64,000 bases of DNA, taken from assembly GCA_965116715.1 (NCBI GenBank), contig OZ220724.1, forward strand, positions 434,001-498,000, read 5' to 3'. The stretch is from Poriferisodalis sp965116715 (GTDB lineage: Bacteria > Actinomycetota > Acidimicrobiia > Acidimicrobiales > Poriferisodalaceae). The notes beneath the pieces were generated by a model. The model searched no databases and was not told the DNA's origin. It saw only the letters and a program-made list of their open reading frames with translations. Position numbers and translations under genes: made by a program. Shown one piece after another: positions 9,061 through 17,893 of this stretch. Every line of letters starts with the position of its first letter. Positions within the stretch are counted from its first letter, which is position 1.

Positions 9061-10589
9061 GCGAGCGACGACGGCGAGGGGGCGGCCGAGCGGCACGTCA
9101 AGCCCAGAGGACGACGACCGAGGTGGCGTTCAACACCCACGTGCACCGGCAGCTCCCCCCGGTGAGCGTGCTCGACGACGACGGCCTCGCCCAGATCGAG
9201 CAGAACGCCGAGACGATCCTGTCCGAGGTAGGCGTCGCCTTCCAGGAGTTCCCCCGGGCGCTGGAGCTGTGGCGCGAGGCCGGTGCCGACGTCGACGGCG
9301 AGATGGTGCGCTTCCCCCGCGGGATGTGCCGTGAGATTGTTCAGGCAACCGCACCGGCCGTCTACACCCAGCACGCCCGCAACGCTGCTCGCTCGGTGCC
9401 GATCGGCGGTGATGCCACCGTGTTCGCCCCCAACTACGGCTCGCCCTTCGTCTGCGACCTCGACGGCGGGCGCCGCTATGCCACGCTCGACGACTTCGAA
9501 CGGGTGGTGAAGCTGACCTGGATGCTCCCCCACTTGCATCACAGTGGCGGCACGGTCTGCGAGCCGACCGATGTGCCGGTGAACAAGCGGCATCTCGACA
9601 TGGTGTACGCCCACCTGCGCTACAGCGACAAGCCGTTGATGGGCTCGGTGACCGCTTCTCAGCGGGCAGCCGACTCGGTGGAGCTGTGCCGGATCGCCTT
9701 CGGCGGCGACCTGCGCGACCGCACGGTGCTGACCAGCCTCATCAACGCATCGTCGCCGCTGCGCTGGGATGCCACCATGCTCGGCGCGGCCGAGGTGTAC
9801 GCACGGCACAACCAGGCGTGCGTGATCTCGCCGTTCATCCTGGCCGGCGCGATGTCGCCGGTAACGGTCGCCGCGTTGGCCGCGCAGGCGCTTGCCGAGG
9901 CGCTGTCGGGCATGGCGTTCTGCCAGCTCGTGCGGCCGGGGGCGCCGGTGATCTTCGGCACGTTCGCCTCGTCGATGTCGATGGCCACCGGCGCGCCCAC
10001 GTTCGGCACGCCTGAGGCAGGTCTGGCGATCTACGTCATGGCCGAGCTGGCGCGACGGGTCGGCGTGCCGTTCCGTTCGGGCGGGCAGTTCACGTCCTCC
10101 AAGGCTCCTGATGCCCAGGCGGCCTACGAATCGGCATCGACGCTGCTGCCGACGATGGCAGCCGGTGTGAACTTCGTGCTGCACGCAGCGGGCTGGCTCG
10201 AGGGCGGGCTGACGCTCAGCTTCGAGAAGCTGCTGATGGACGCCGACCAGCTCGGAATGATGGAGGTGTACGCCAAGGGCGTGGACATGTCCGACAACGG
10301 CCAGGCGGTCGAGGCGTTCACCACCAACCCCCACGGCGACCACTTTCTGGGCCATCCGCACACGCTCGCCAACTTCGAGAGCGCGTTCTACCAATCGTCG
10401 ATTGCCGACAACAACAGCTTCGAGCAGTGGTCCGATGAGGGCTCGCTCGATGCGGCCCAGCGAGCCAACCGGCTGATGAAGCAGATGCTTGCCGACTACG
10501 AGCCACCGCCTATCGACGACGCCATTGACGCCGAGCTGCGCGAGTACATCGCCCGCCGCAAGTCAGAAGAGCCCGACGCCATCGTCTGA
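9057..10589 (+). CDS. mttB: MttB-superfamily methylamine:corrinoid methyltransferase, non-pyrrolysine
   Basis: A 510-residue MttB/MtgB-type TIM-barrel enzyme that demethylates a trimethylammonium or related quaternary amine and methylates the partner corrinoid protein. The frame contains no in-frame TAG, so unlike archaeal trimethylamine methyltransferase it does not encode pyrrolysine. It therefore falls with the large non-Pyl group, whose characterised members act on glycine betaine, proline betaine or carnitine. Family-like segments include VSVLDDDGLAQIEQNAE near the N-terminus, FGTFASSMSMATGAPTFGTPE and GWLEGGLTLSFEKLLMDAD. ATG 9057 overlaps the previous stop and has GAGG eight bases upstream. 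Glycine betaine is the best guess, because the locus also has a dimethylglycine-dehydrogenase-like enzyme. Confidence 0.92.
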   Translation: MSERRRRGGGRAARQAQRTTTEVAFNTHVHRQLPPVSVLDDDGLAQIEQNAETILSEVGVAFQEFPRALELWREAGADVDGEMVRFPRGMCREIVQATAPAVYTQHARNAARSVPIGGDATVFAPNYGSPFVCDLDGGRRYATLDDFERVVKLTWMLPHLHHSGGTVCEPTDVPVNKRHLDMVYAHLRYSDKPLMGSVTASQRAADSVELCRIAFGGDLRDRTVLTSLINASSPLRWDATMLGAAEVYARHNQACVISPFILAGAMSPVTVAALAAQALAEALSGMAFCQLVRPGAPVIFGTFASSMSMATGAPTFGTPEAGLAIYVMAELARRVGVPFRSGGQFTSSKAPDAQAAYESASTLLPTMAAGVNFVLHAAGWLEGGLTLSFEKLLMDADQLGMMEVYAKGVDMSDNGQAVEAFTTNPHGDHFLGHPHTLANFESAFYQSSIADNNSFEQWSDEGSLDAAQRANRLMKQMLADYEPPPIDDAIDAELREYIARRKSEEPDAIV

Positions 10590-10604
10590 CGCCGACGCTC
10601 GGCG
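10590..10604. terminator. Small hairpin between convergent operons
   Basis: Immediately after the mttB stop, CGCCGA (10590-10595) and TCGGCG (10599-10604) form a 6-bp stem with a 3-base loop. It sits in the 24-base gap between two convergent operons, so it may stop transcription in both directions. There is no T-tract, so it is only a candidate. Confidence 0.35.
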
Positions 10605-10613
10605 CATGCTGGG

Positions 10614-11438
10614 TCAGGTGGCGACGACGGCGGTGACGCCGGCCACGGCCGCGATGATGCCGACCCCTTGGCTTGCGTTGAGAGAATCTTGGTAGAAGAC
10701 CCTGCCGACGATGACGCTCATCACCGGGAACATTGACGCGCCCACCACGGTGGCGGGCGGGTCGAACCAGATGCCGATGATGTAGAAGATGGTGGCCCCT
10801 GCGCTGGCGACGCCGGTCAGCAACGCAAAGCCCATCACCTCAGCCGGCGGCAGCGCCGGCAGGCCACGGATCGCAACCACGACGGCCATGAGCGTCACCG
10901 ACGTCAGCCGCTGGCCGAACCCCGGCCACGCTCCCGAGCTCTCGGACAGATCGACCAGGACGCTCAAGCCGACGCCGTAGCCCAGGCCCGACAGCACGGC
11001 CCAGACCGTCCCCGCTGCGACATGGCGACCGCGGGTGCCGCCGGCCGTCACCAAGCCCAGCCCGCCGAAGGCCACAGCGGCCCCGATGATGCCGATGAGC
11101 GGCGGGTCATGGCCTCGCAGCGCGGTGTAGGCGAACGGGATGACTGCGGACAGCGTCGCCACGATCGGTGCGGCGATGGCGGAACCGGCCCGATCGAGCG
11201 ATGTGTAGTACAGCGCTAGGCCCGCGCCGAGCCCCAATCCCGACACCAGCCCCCGCCCGAAGTCGTCGACTGCGAACGAGCCGCCAATGAAGGGAAGCAC
11301 CGCAAGCGACATGAGCGCCGCTGCACCCTGGAACACGATCATCGCGGACAGCACGTGGCAGCGAGTCACCACCCGGCGTCCGAACAGGTCGCTGGTGCCG
11401 ATGCTCACCGACGTCAGCAGGCCGAACAGCGCTCCCAT
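10614..11438 (-). CDS. EamA/DMT-family transporter
   Basis: An integral membrane protein of 274 residues with about ten hydrophobic segments arranged as two five-helix halves, as in EamA-type drug/metabolite transporters. Examples are MGALFGLLTSVSIGTSDLF at the N-terminus and GVGIIAAVAGVTAVVAT at the C-terminus. The frame is open to 11564, but that would overlap the MFS gene; ATG 11438 lies 22 bases after that gene's stop and begins directly with the first membrane helix. It is the last gene of the formate dehydrogenase operon. The substrate is unknown; a C1-related metabolite or the amine itself is possible from context only. Confidence 0.82.
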   Translation of the reverse strand: MGALFGLLTSVSIGTSDLFGRRVVTRCHVLSAMIVFQGAAALMSLAVLPFIGGSFAVDDFGRGLVSGLGLGAGLALYYTSLDRAGSAIAAPIVATLSAVIPFAYTALRGHDPPLIGIIGAAVAFGGLGLVTAGGTRGRHVAAGTVWAVLSGLGYGVGLSVLVDLSESSGAWPGFGQRLTSVTLMAVVVAIRGLPALPPAEVMGFALLTGVASAGATIFYIIGIWFDPPATVVGASMFPVMSVIVGRVFYQDSLNASQGVGIIAAVAGVTAVVAT

Positions 11439-11460
11439 GTTCCTGCCGCTCGCCGTCGCC

Positions 11461-12852
11461 CTACCGGCGCCGCCGGAGCAGGGCCGCCACAGCGGCCGTG
11501 GCTCGGGCAGGTATCGGCAGGAAACTGCCTTGGGCGTCGACGCTGGGCCCGGCCACGAGCACAATGCGCGCTGTCACCACGAGCGCGATCAGCAGGTGCG
11601 CGCCGGCCATCACGTAATAGAACGCGTCGAGCGTGAGCGACATGGCCAGCGCTGCCGCCGTCGGGCCGATCAGCGCGCCGATGCCGTTCATCCGCACGAG
11701 CACGGCGCTGGCACTGGCGCGCTGGGCGTCCCGGAGCCAGTCGTTCGTCTGGGCCACAGCGAGGGAGTAGATGGGATACGCGAACGCCCCCATCAGCGCC
11801 ATCACCACGATGCCAACTGCGGTCCGCTCATCGAGGCCCAGCATCATCAGGCATCCCGCCGCGGACGCCAACGCAGCCAGCAGTATCACCAGCCGACGCG
11901 GCACCCGGTCCGAAAGGCGTCCCAGCGGGATCTGCCCGAACAGGCTGCCGATCATCGGCGCTCCGACGAACAGCGCTACCTGCAACGGCGTCAGCCCTTG
12001 GCTGGCTGCGTAGACGCCGCCGATGCCCGATATGGAACCGAGCGCTCCCCCGACTAGGAAGGCGACAACTACGCCGGTCGGCGCAGTGCGCAGCATCACG
12101 CGCAGGCTGATCGGTTCGGGCACCACCACCGGCGGGCTGGCCGACGCCGACAGCGACATCGGCACCAGCGCCAGCGACACCAGCACGGAGGACACAGCGA
12201 ACAGCGTGAACCCGTCGACATCCGCGGCGGTCACGAGAAACTGCCCGCACGCGATCGAGCCCATCGTGACCACCATGTACAGGCCGATCATCTGGCCGCG
12301 ATTGCGATTGGTGGCCAGCTCGTTGAGCCATGTCTCGGCCACCACCACGAGACCCGCCAGGCACACGCCCCACACCAGACGGCACAGCCCCCACACCAGC
12401 GGCGTCACGAAGACCGCCTGGATGAGCGTCACGCTGCTGCCCAGCGATGCCAACGCTGCGAACACGCGCACATGGCCCACCTGGCGGAGTAGCCGGGGTG
12501 CCACCGCAGCGCCGATGAGGAATCCGGCGAAGTTCATGGCCATCACCAGCCCGGCCACGGTCGAGCTGAAACCCTCGCTCGTGGCTCGCACGCTGAGCAG
12601 GGTGTTCTGCAGGCCGTGGCCGGACATCAGCAGCACGATGCCGCCGAACAGGGCTGCGCTGCGGCCGACGCGCCCGGCCAGCGCCGGTCCCCCGACGACC
12701 GGCTCCGCGACAGCGGCCTGGCGCTGCTGCTCGGCTTCGAGCTTGCGGGCCCTGCGGCGCAGGCGGGCACGCCTGGTGTGGCGCGCGGTCTCTGCTGCTG
12801 ACGAATCGATCGTGGAAGGCTGATCGGCAGATGCCGGCTGGTCCGCCGACAT
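11461..12852 (-). CDS. MFS transporter (YcaD-like)
   Basis: A 463-residue major facilitator protein with about twelve membrane segments following an unusual 60-residue cytoplasmic N-terminus rich in Arg, Gln and Ala. The segments around SVRATSEGFSSTVAGLVMA and ETWLNELATNRNRGQ resemble the YcaD group of MFS carriers, whose substrates are mostly unknown. It begins seven bases after the stop of the FDH iron-sulfur module gene and is followed by the EamA gene, so it should be co-expressed with formate dehydrogenase. Transport of the methylated amine or of formate is an attractive but untested idea. Confidence 0.85.
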   Translation of the reverse strand: MSADQPASADQPSTIDSSAAETARHTRRARLRRRARKLEAEQQRQAAVAEPVVGGPALAGRVGRSAALFGGIVLLMSGHGLQNTLLSVRATSEGFSSTVAGLVMAMNFAGFLIGAAVAPRLLRQVGHVRVFAALASLGSSVTLIQAVFVTPLVWGLCRLVWGVCLAGLVVVAETWLNELATNRNRGQMIGLYMVVTMGSIACGQFLVTAADVDGFTLFAVSSVLVSLALVPMSLSASASPPVVVPEPISLRVMLRTAPTGVVVAFLVGGALGSISGIGGVYAASQGLTPLQVALFVGAPMIGSLFGQIPLGRLSDRVPRRLVILLAALASAAGCLMMLGLDERTAVGIVVMALMGAFAYPIYSLAVAQTNDWLRDAQRASASAVLVRMNGIGALIGPTAAALAMSLTLDAFYYVMAGAHLLIALVVTARIVLVAGPSVDAQGSFLPIPARATAAVAALLRRRR

Positions 12853-12858
12853 CGTCGG

Positions 12859-13890
12859 CTAGCGCTCCTGCGATTCGGGTCGCCGACGCAGCGCCTGCGG
12901 CGCAGCGGTGTGCTCGCCGTGGTCTGGGCCGGCCTGCGCGTCGTCTGCCGGTTCGAAGGCCGGCGCGTGCACGTACTGCCAGCCGAATCGTCCCTTGATG
13001 CACAGGTGTCCGCTGGTCACCGAGTGATCCGCCGGCGAGGTCACCTTCACGATCTGATCGTCCTGGACATGCAGTTCGAGGTTGCAGCCGACGCCGCAGT
13101 ACGAGCACACCGTGCGACTGACGGTTTGGTCATCGGGCCGCCACTCGCCCACCGCCCGCAGATCGAATTCAGTGCGGAACTGCAAGGCACCGGTGGGGCA
13201 CACAGCGACGCAATTGCCGCAATAGACACAGGCGCTCTCCGGAAGCTCGACGTCGTACTCGGTGCGGATACGGGCGTCGAAACCCCGTCCTGCCACCGCT
13301 ATGGCAAAGGTGTGCTGCGCATCGTCGCCACACGCCTCGACGCACTTGTAGCACAACACGCAGCGGTCGTACGCGCGGATATAGAGGTCGTCTTGGATCC
13401 GCACGGGATCGTCCACCTGGGCAAGCTCGACGTCGGCCACAGCTTCGAGTCCAGCCTCGTCAGCGTCGTTCGAGGCGGAGGCATAGCGGGCTGCATCGGC
13501 GCCGTAGTGCTGGGACCACGCTGCGATCTCGGGGGCCTGGGACACGTCGTTGGCCGAGCCCAGGAATTCCAGCACCATGCGTCTGCTGTGGCGCACACGC
13601 TCGGAGTCGGTGCTGATCTGCATGCCGTCTTCCGCGGGCCGGGAACATGCCGGCACGAGCGTGCGGGAGCCCTCGAGCTCCACCACGCAGACCCGGCACA
13701 CGTTCACCGGCGTGAGGTTGGGCGCCCAGCAGATCGTCGGGGTGTCCACCCCAGCGGCAGTGCACGCCGCCAGGATCGTGTCGCCTTCGGGCACGGTCAC
13801 CTCGTGCCCGTCGATGCTCACCGTCACTTGTGATGTCGCGTCGCCGGGTGGGGTGTCATCGAGCAGTGTGCTCTCACCGGAAGCAGTCAT
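12859..13890 (-). CDS. Formate dehydrogenase iron-sulfur module (2Fe-2S, ferredoxin and Mo-bisPGD Fe4S4 domains)
   Basis: This 343-residue protein carries what is normally the N-terminus of an NAD-linked FDH alpha subunit (NuoG-like). A [2Fe-2S] domain (CWAPNLTPVNVCRVC, then ACSRP) comes first, then a His-Cys3-type region. Two [4Fe-4S] clusters follow (CVLCYKCVEAC and CVYCGNCVAVCPTG). Near the C-terminus is the small Fe4S4 domain that begins molybdopterin oxidoreductases (CSYCGVGCNLE, then HLCIKGRFGW). That last domain should sit on the catalytic chain, which here is a separate gene (15664-17682) lacking it. The protein should pass electrons from the Mo/W site to the diaphorase. Its ATG overlaps the diaphorase stop (ATGA). 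Confidence 0.9.
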   Translation of the reverse strand: MTASGESTLLDDTPPGDATSQVTVSIDGHEVTVPEGDTILAACTAAGVDTPTICWAPNLTPVNVCRVCVVELEGSRTLVPACSRPAEDGMQISTDSERVRHSRRMVLEFLGSANDVSQAPEIAAWSQHYGADAARYASASNDADEAGLEAVADVELAQVDDPVRIQDDLYIRAYDRCVLCYKCVEACGDDAQHTFAIAVAGRGFDARIRTEYDVELPESACVYCGNCVAVCPTGALQFRTEFDLRAVGEWRPDDQTVSRTVCSYCGVGCNLELHVQDDQIVKVTSPADHSVTSGHLCIKGRFGWQYVHAPAFEPADDAQAGPDHGEHTAAPQALRRRPESQER

Positions 13891-15680
13891 GCCGCTGTGT
13901 CTCCTAGCAGACCCAGTCGCATGGCGGAGAGCACCGCCGAGGCGGCCGTATGGCCGAGCCCGCAGATGGAAGCATCGCCCATGGCGTCCGCGATGTCCCC
14001 GAGCAGCTCACGCTGGGGTTCGGTGGGCGCGCCCGCCTGGCGGATGTGCGTCACGATCTCATGCTGGCGAACGGTGCCGACGCGGCACGGCACGCATTGG
14101 CCGCAGGATTCGTCACGGAAGAACTTGGCCAGCCGTTCGATGACCGAGCTCATGTCGGCTGAGTCATTGAAGACCATCACGGGCCCGGAGCCCAGCGTCG
14201 TGCCCGCGCTGCGAGTGTCCTCCAGCGACAGCGGCAGGTCGAGTGCATCGGGTCCGACGAAGCTGCCCGCAGCCCCGCCCAGCAAAACCGCCCGTAGATT
14301 GCCCTGCACGCCGCCCGCCAGCGACAGCAGCTCGCCCAGCGGCATCCCGAAGGGCGCCTCGTACAGCCCTGGTCGCCCGACATGGCCCGAGAGGCAGAAC
14401 AGCTTGGTGCCCGGTGAGCCCTCGGTTCCCACGCTGCGGTATCCGTCGGGGCCGATCCGCAGGATCTCGCTCACGTTGAGGAGCGTCTCAGGGTTGTTCA
14501 CCACCGTCGGGCGCCCGAACAGTCCATGCGTGGTGGGGAACGGCGGTTTGTTACGGGGTTCGCCCCGGAATCCCTCGAGCGAGTTGAACAGCGCCGTCTC
14601 CTCGCCGCAGATATAGGCGCCGGCACCTCGGCGCAGCTCGATGTCGAAGGAACGCCCCGACCCGGCCGCGTCCTGGCCCAGCCAACCCGCGCTCTGTGCC
14701 TGCGCGATGGCCTGTTGGAGGCGTTGTGTGGCCAGCGGGTATTCGCCGCGGATATAGATCCAGCCCTGTTCCGCGCCCACCGTCAACCCCACGACCGCCA
14801 TGGACTCGATGATCGCCAGGGGCTCCAGCTCGCACAGCAGCCGGTCCTTGAAGGTTCCGGGCTCGGATTCGTCGATGTTGGCCACGACGTGCTTCGGGCC
14901 CTCACCGTCGGCGACTGCCCGCCACTTGATGCCAGTGGGAAACGCCGCTCCGCCCCGCCCGAACAGGCCGGCTGCGCTGACCTGCGAGACGACCTCGTCG
15001 GTACCGAGGCGCAACGCTGCATCGAGTGCCGCTCCCCCGCCTCGCTGCTGATAGGCGCCCATCGAGAGGCTCTCGTCGCCGTCGAGGTCGCGCCCGATCA
15101 TCTGGCGCAGCAGGCTGGGCGATTCGGGCGTCGACGCCGTGACGCTCACCAGCAGCGAATCGGAACCGCTGGCGTCGGCGGGGACACGGTCAGGTTCGCG
15201 GCGGCCTTGGACGAAGACCGCCGGCGCCCGTTCGCATTGCCCGAGGCACGGGCCCTCGTGCACAGCATGACCCTGCGAGCGCAGGTGTTTCGCCAGCGGG
15301 ACGGCGCCGGCCAGCGCGCAGATGGGATCGACACAGACATGGCGGACGCTGAGCTCATGGCCCGGCGCTTCGGTGCGGAACATCTCGTAGAACGTGGCGA
15401 CGCCGTAGGCCTCGGCCGGCGGCACGCCCAGCGTGCGACCGACGAAGTTGAGGCCGCCCGGCGAGATCCACCCCGCCTCGGCCTGCAGCGCGTGCAATGC
15501 GGGCAGCAAGAGGTGCCGCATCTGCTTGCGGCGCCGTGTGCCGCCCCGCACGACGCGCGGGTGCTCGACGATGACGGCACCCTCGCTCGCCTCGTCGACG
15601 CCGAGTGCGGCCAACACCGCTCGCCGCTCCGATGCGGTGGGCTGCGCATCGGAGAAGTGCAGGTCAGCCACCGGCGCCAC
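13887..15680 (-). CDS. fdhB: Formate dehydrogenase NADH-binding subunit, NuoE-NuoF fusion
   Basis: A 597-residue diaphorase that passes electrons from the FDH iron-sulfur chain to NAD+. The N-terminal 170 residues are NuoE/FdsG-like, a thioredoxin-fold [2Fe-2S] domain with cysteines at HVCVDPIC and GPCLGQCERAP. The rest is NuoF/FdsB-like, with a Gly-rich NADH/FMN site (GLFGRGGAAFPTGIKW, then GAGAYICGEETALFNSLEG) and a C-terminal [4Fe-4S] motif (CGQCVPCRVGT). In characterised FdsGBA enzymes these are two genes. Its ATG lies 17 bases inside the 3' end of the catalytic-subunit gene and its stop overlaps the next start, so the three FDH genes are tightly coupled. Confidence 0.92.
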   Translation of the reverse strand: MAPVADLHFSDAQPTASERRAVLAALGVDEASEGAVIVEHPRVVRGGTRRRKQMRHLLLPALHALQAEAGWISPGGLNFVGRTLGVPPAEAYGVATFYEMFRTEAPGHELSVRHVCVDPICALAGAVPLAKHLRSQGHAVHEGPCLGQCERAPAVFVQGRREPDRVPADASGSDSLLVSVTASTPESPSLLRQMIGRDLDGDESLSMGAYQQRGGGAALDAALRLGTDEVVSQVSAAGLFGRGGAAFPTGIKWRAVADGEGPKHVVANIDESEPGTFKDRLLCELEPLAIIESMAVVGLTVGAEQGWIYIRGEYPLATQRLQQAIAQAQSAGWLGQDAAGSGRSFDIELRRGAGAYICGEETALFNSLEGFRGEPRNKPPFPTTHGLFGRPTVVNNPETLLNVSEILRIGPDGYRSVGTEGSPGTKLFCLSGHVGRPGLYEAPFGMPLGELLSLAGGVQGNLRAVLLGGAAGSFVGPDALDLPLSLEDTRSAGTTLGSGPVMVFNDSADMSSVIERLAKFFRDESCGQCVPCRVGTVRQHEIVTHIRQAGAPTEPQRELLGDIADAMGDASICGLGHTAASAVLSAMRLGLLGDTAA

Positions 15681-17682
15681 CTGCTGCGGCTGTGTTTGAT
15701 GTGCCGCCTGTGGCGGCCGGGACTGAACGCAGCGGGTCGATGCGAACCGCAGCAGCCTTGAATTCCGCCGTGCCGCTGCGTTCGTCCCAGGCGTCGTTGG
15801 TCAGCAGGTTCGCATCCACCAACTCGGGGAAATGGAACGTAGTGAAGACCAGGCCGGTGGGCAGGCGATCGGTGACATGCACGTCCATCTCGACCGAGCC
15901 GCGGGGCGAACTCACCCGCACTAGGTCTCCGTCGGTGATGCCGAGCTCTGCCGCGTCCGCGGGGCTCACTTCGATGGCATCGCCGGTACGGATCGGCGAC
16001 GAGTACCCAGCCGACTGCGCGCCGGTGTTGTACGAGTCGAGTACCCGGCCCGTGGTGAGGCGCAGCGGGAACTGCTCGCTGAGTGCTTCCGCAGGCGGGC
16101 GGTGAATGTTCACCGTGAACGGCGCGGGGGCGTGACCGTCGAGGTCATCAGCCCACAGCCAGCCGTGCAAGAACTCGGTGCCCGGGTGATCTTCGTGGGG
16201 ACAGGGCCATTGCAGGCCGCCGCTTGCCTCGAGCCGCTCCCAGCTCATGCCGCCGTGCAGCGGCGACAGCGACCGCATCTCGTCCCACAGCTCTTCAGCG
16301 GAGTTGGCCGTCCACTGTGCCCCCATGTGCGACGCCAGCTCGCTGATGATGTGTACGTCATCGCGGGCATCTCCCTGCGGGGGCACTGCAGCGCGCACCC
16401 GCTGCACACGGCGTTCTGAGGACGTCACCGTTCCCTCGCTGGAAGCCCAGCCTGCAGCCGCCGGCAGCACAACGTCGGCCATCCGTGCAGTGCGAGTCAA
16501 CGAGATGTCTTGCACCACCAGCAGATCGAGCCCTTCGAGGAGCTTGCGAGCGTGCGCCACATTCGCTTCTGAATCGGCCGGATTCTCCCCGATGACATAC
16601 AGGGCTCGCAGCTCGCCTTCCTCCATGGCGTCGAACATCGCCGTGAGGTGCTTGCCGGGCACCGGGTTCAGCTCGCAGCCCCAGACGTGCTCGAAGCGTG
16701 CCCGGGCTTGCGGGTCGACGAGTCGCTGGAAGCCGGGCAGCCGGTCGGGCAGCGCGCCCATGTCGCCGCCGCCCTGCACGTTGTTCTGGCCTCGCAGCGG
16801 CACCAGGCCCGAGCCCCGCCGGCCGACGTGGCCGGTCAGCAGCGCAAGATTGCACAGCGAGAGCACGTTCTCCACCGCAGTGTGGTGCTCGGTGATGCCC
16901 AGCGTCCACAAAATCTGCGCCCGGGGAGCTGAGGCATAGGCGTGAGCCATCTCCGCGATGGCGCCGGCTGGCACCCCCGTCAGCCGCTCGCCCTCGTCGA
17001 GCGTGAACGGCTCCACCGACGCCGCGTACTCATCGAAGCCCGTGGTGGCGTGCTCGATGAAGGACCGGTCGTGCATGCCTTGGGCGATGATCTCGCGAGC
17101 TGCCGTGTTGGCCAAGGCGATGTCGGTGCCGACATCGAGGCCGAGCCACACGTCGGCGAACTCGGCCGAGGAGGTGCGGCGGGGGTCCACCGCGTACATG
17201 GATGCGCCGTTGTCGAGGCCCCGCAGCAAGTGGTGGAAGAAGATCGGGTGCGCTTCGCGAGCGTTCGAGCCCCACAGCAAAACCACATCGGTCTCGGTGA
17301 TCTCCTGGTAGGAGCTCGTTCCGCCCCCGAGTCCGAACACTGTCGCCAGACCGACGACCGACGGGGCGTGTCAGGTGCGATTACACGAGTCGATGTTGTT
17401 GGACTTCAACACCGTCCGCATGAACTTCTGGGCTGCGTAGTTCATCTCGTTCGTGCTCTTGGAGCACGAGAACATGCCGACGCCGCCGGCACCGTGCTGC
17501 TGTGTGGCCGCCCGCAGCCCTGATGCCGCACGGTCGAGTGCGTCATCCCAGCTCGCGGGACGCAGGACGCCGCCGTCGCGTACCAAGGGTGTGTCGAGCC
17601 GCGCCAGGGGTGCCTGATGCCCCCCAGATCGCGCCCCGTTTCTTCGGACGGTGTCCCCTCGGGCACTGGTCCCCCGCGGCAT
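15664..17682 (-). CDS. fdhA: Selenocysteine-containing formate dehydrogenase catalytic subunit
   Basis: Oxidises formate to CO2 at a Mo/W-bis-pyranopterin site. The frame is interrupted only by TGA at 17371-17373, in the context NNIDSCNRT-(TGA)-HAPSVGLATVFG. This is the conserved active-site segment in which FDHs carry selenocysteine followed by His, so the codon is read here as Sec (residue 104 of 672). The frame is otherwise continuous on both sides. The bases just after the TGA can fold into a hairpin with GGTCT in the loop, like the E. coli fdhF SECIS. The small N-terminal Fe4S4 domain is missing and is encoded at 12859-13890. The start ATG 17682 has GGGAGGGG before it. Ordinary gene callers would split it into two ORFs at 17371. 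Confidence 0.93.
17328..17370 (-). promoter_or_regulatory. Candidate bacterial SECIS element
   Basis: Directly downstream of the in-frame TGA on the minus strand, GTCG and CGAC can pair around a loop that includes GGTCT. The E. coli fdhF SECIS has the same GGUCU apical loop at a similar distance. SelB would bind it to insert selenocysteine. The stem I can see is short (four firm pairs), so the exact fold is uncertain. Confidence 0.5.
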
Positions 17683-17805
17683 CGCCCCTCCCCGAATTGC
17701 TTGGGTGCCGTGACAGCGAATTCTACGCTGCTCCCGGCGTCTTTACCGTGATTACAACAGTTTTACCCTGACTACAGCTCATCTGCCTGCTGAATGCGCA
17801 GCAGC

Positions 17806-17840
17806 GTTCCGTAGAGCAGAACAGTTCCACAATACGGTAC
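17806..17840. promoter_or_regulatory. Tandem 17-bp palindromic operator between FDH operon and iclR
   Basis: GTTCCGTAGAGCAGAAC (17806-17822) and GTTCCACAATACGGTAC (17824-17840) are separated by a single A, exactly as at 4265-4299 and 26132-26166. The pair lies 123 bases upstream of the FDH start and 53 bases upstream of the iclR ATG, so it could control both and give IclR autoregulation. Confidence 0.75.
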
Positions 17841-17893
17841 AACACGGTGCTCAGCTGACAGGTCTGAGCCGGTCGCGGGCTACCGTGGAGCCG

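Noticed and set aside
17371..17682. Separate 103-residue gene or frameshifted pseudogene upstream of the FDH catalytic subunit
   Set aside because: The frame is continuous across the TGA and the codon sits exactly at the Sec position, so it is one selenoprotein gene.
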